The position numbers and the translations under genes were made by a program. The notes beneath the pieces are model-generated. The model did not search any database, had not been told where the DNA came from, and was given only the letters and a program-made list of their open reading frames with translations. This document shows positions 13,745 to 13,867 of a stretch of DNA of 13,867 bases, piece by piece. Numbering within the stretch: the first letter of the stretch is position 1; each line of letters opens with the position of its first letter. The DNA comes from Candidatus Dojkabacteria bacterium (lineage in GTDB: Bacteria; Patescibacteriota; Dojkabacteria; SC72; JAFGCJ01): assembly GCA_028696915.1 (NCBI GenBank), contig JAQVGB010000023.1, positions 1 to 13,867 of the forward strand, written 5' to 3'.

Positions 13745-13867
13745 CTAAAACCAGAACTGCACCACATCCTTGACCGCAATCGCCGCCGCGAACACCAACA
13801 ACAAAACCATGCCGACCGTGAACATGACATTCTGCACTTTTTCGCTGACGGGTTTACGCCGCACCGC
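13745..13867 (-). CDS. rseP: RseP-type site-2 intramembrane metalloprotease, C-terminal end (truncated at window edge)
   Basis: The last 40 codons and the TAG stop of a minus-strand gene that continues beyond the right edge. The fragment reads RRKPVSEKVQNVMFTVGMVL, then a hydrophobic membrane helix, and ends VKDVVQFWF. This matches the end of M50-family RseP proteases, in which a conserved (R/G)(R/K)P(V/L)(S/P)EK motif precedes the last transmembrane helix and a short Asp-containing tail. The catalytic HExxH and PDZ parts lie outside the window. The family cuts membrane-spanning substrates such as anti-sigma factors and leftover signal peptides. The call rests on a short but distinctive end. 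Confidence 0.75.
   Translation of the reverse strand, partial: AVRRKPVSEKVQNVMFTVGMVLLLVFAAAIAVKDVVQFWF

Noticed and set aside
1..13867. CRISPR array, insertion sequence, integrase or toxin-antitoxin pair
   Set aside because: No regular repeat-spacer pattern, transposase motif, terminal inverted repeats or small paired ORFs were seen on either strand.

Overview
All the real genes in this window lie on the minus strand, so it reads from its right end to its left. In transcription order they are: the C-terminal end of an RseP-type membrane protease; a large cysteine-rich surface protein ending in LPETG plus a membrane anchor; rpsU (bS21); a GatB/YqeY-domain protein; ybeY; pth; mfd; dnaX; a YbaB/EbfC nucleoid protein; recR; a molybdopterin formate dehydrogenase-like catalytic subunit; cysS; and the N-terminal part of an unrecognised membrane-anchored protein that runs off the left edge. 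TGA, TAG and TAA all serve as stops, so the standard bacterial code fits and the UGA-Gly code of Gracilibacteria/Absconditabacteria does not.

The organism is a bacterium with moderate GC. The small gene gaps, a slimmed-down Mfd, an LPxTG protein with a CGDG-type cysteine repeat, and housekeeping genes packed in a mixed order suggest a member of the Candidate Phyla Radiation (Patescibacteria). The sequence alone does not settle this, and no lineage below that can be named with confidence.

Layout. 11.2-13.9 kb: cell-envelope genes (protease end, LPETG protein), then rpsU with a strong promoter. 9.7-11.3 kb: a tight translation/RNA cluster (yqeY-ybeY-pth) running by an 11-bp overlap into mfd (7.06-9.76 kb). 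A 239-bp gap with a hairpin/T-tract on the opposite strand separates mfd from dnaX. 3.9-6.8 kb: the familiar dnaX-ybaB-recR replication/repair group. 1.9-3.9 kb: the formate dehydrogenase-like gene, just 25 bp behind recR and metabolically unrelated to its neighbours. 0.4-1.8 kb: cysS, followed after 28 bp by the truncated membrane-protein gene. The largest gene-free gap is 239 bp, so no stretch over 300 bp is empty.

The main points for a second look are: (1) a solitary formate dehydrogenase-type molybdoenzyme with its catalytic residues intact but no partner subunit nearby; (2) -10 promoter hexamers 6-10 nt upstream of five start codons (cysS, dnaX, pth, yqeY, rpsU), which implies leaderless mRNAs beside genes with ordinary Shine-Dalgarno sites (recR, mfd); (3) the cysteine-rich LPETG protein with a long tail after its membrane anchor; (4) an Mfd without its C-terminal D7 domain and with an insertion before the TRG motif; and (5) a cysteinyl-tRNA synthetase whose HIGH motif starts with Gln. 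I did not find a clear, wholly new multi-gene system; these are unusual forms of known parts.
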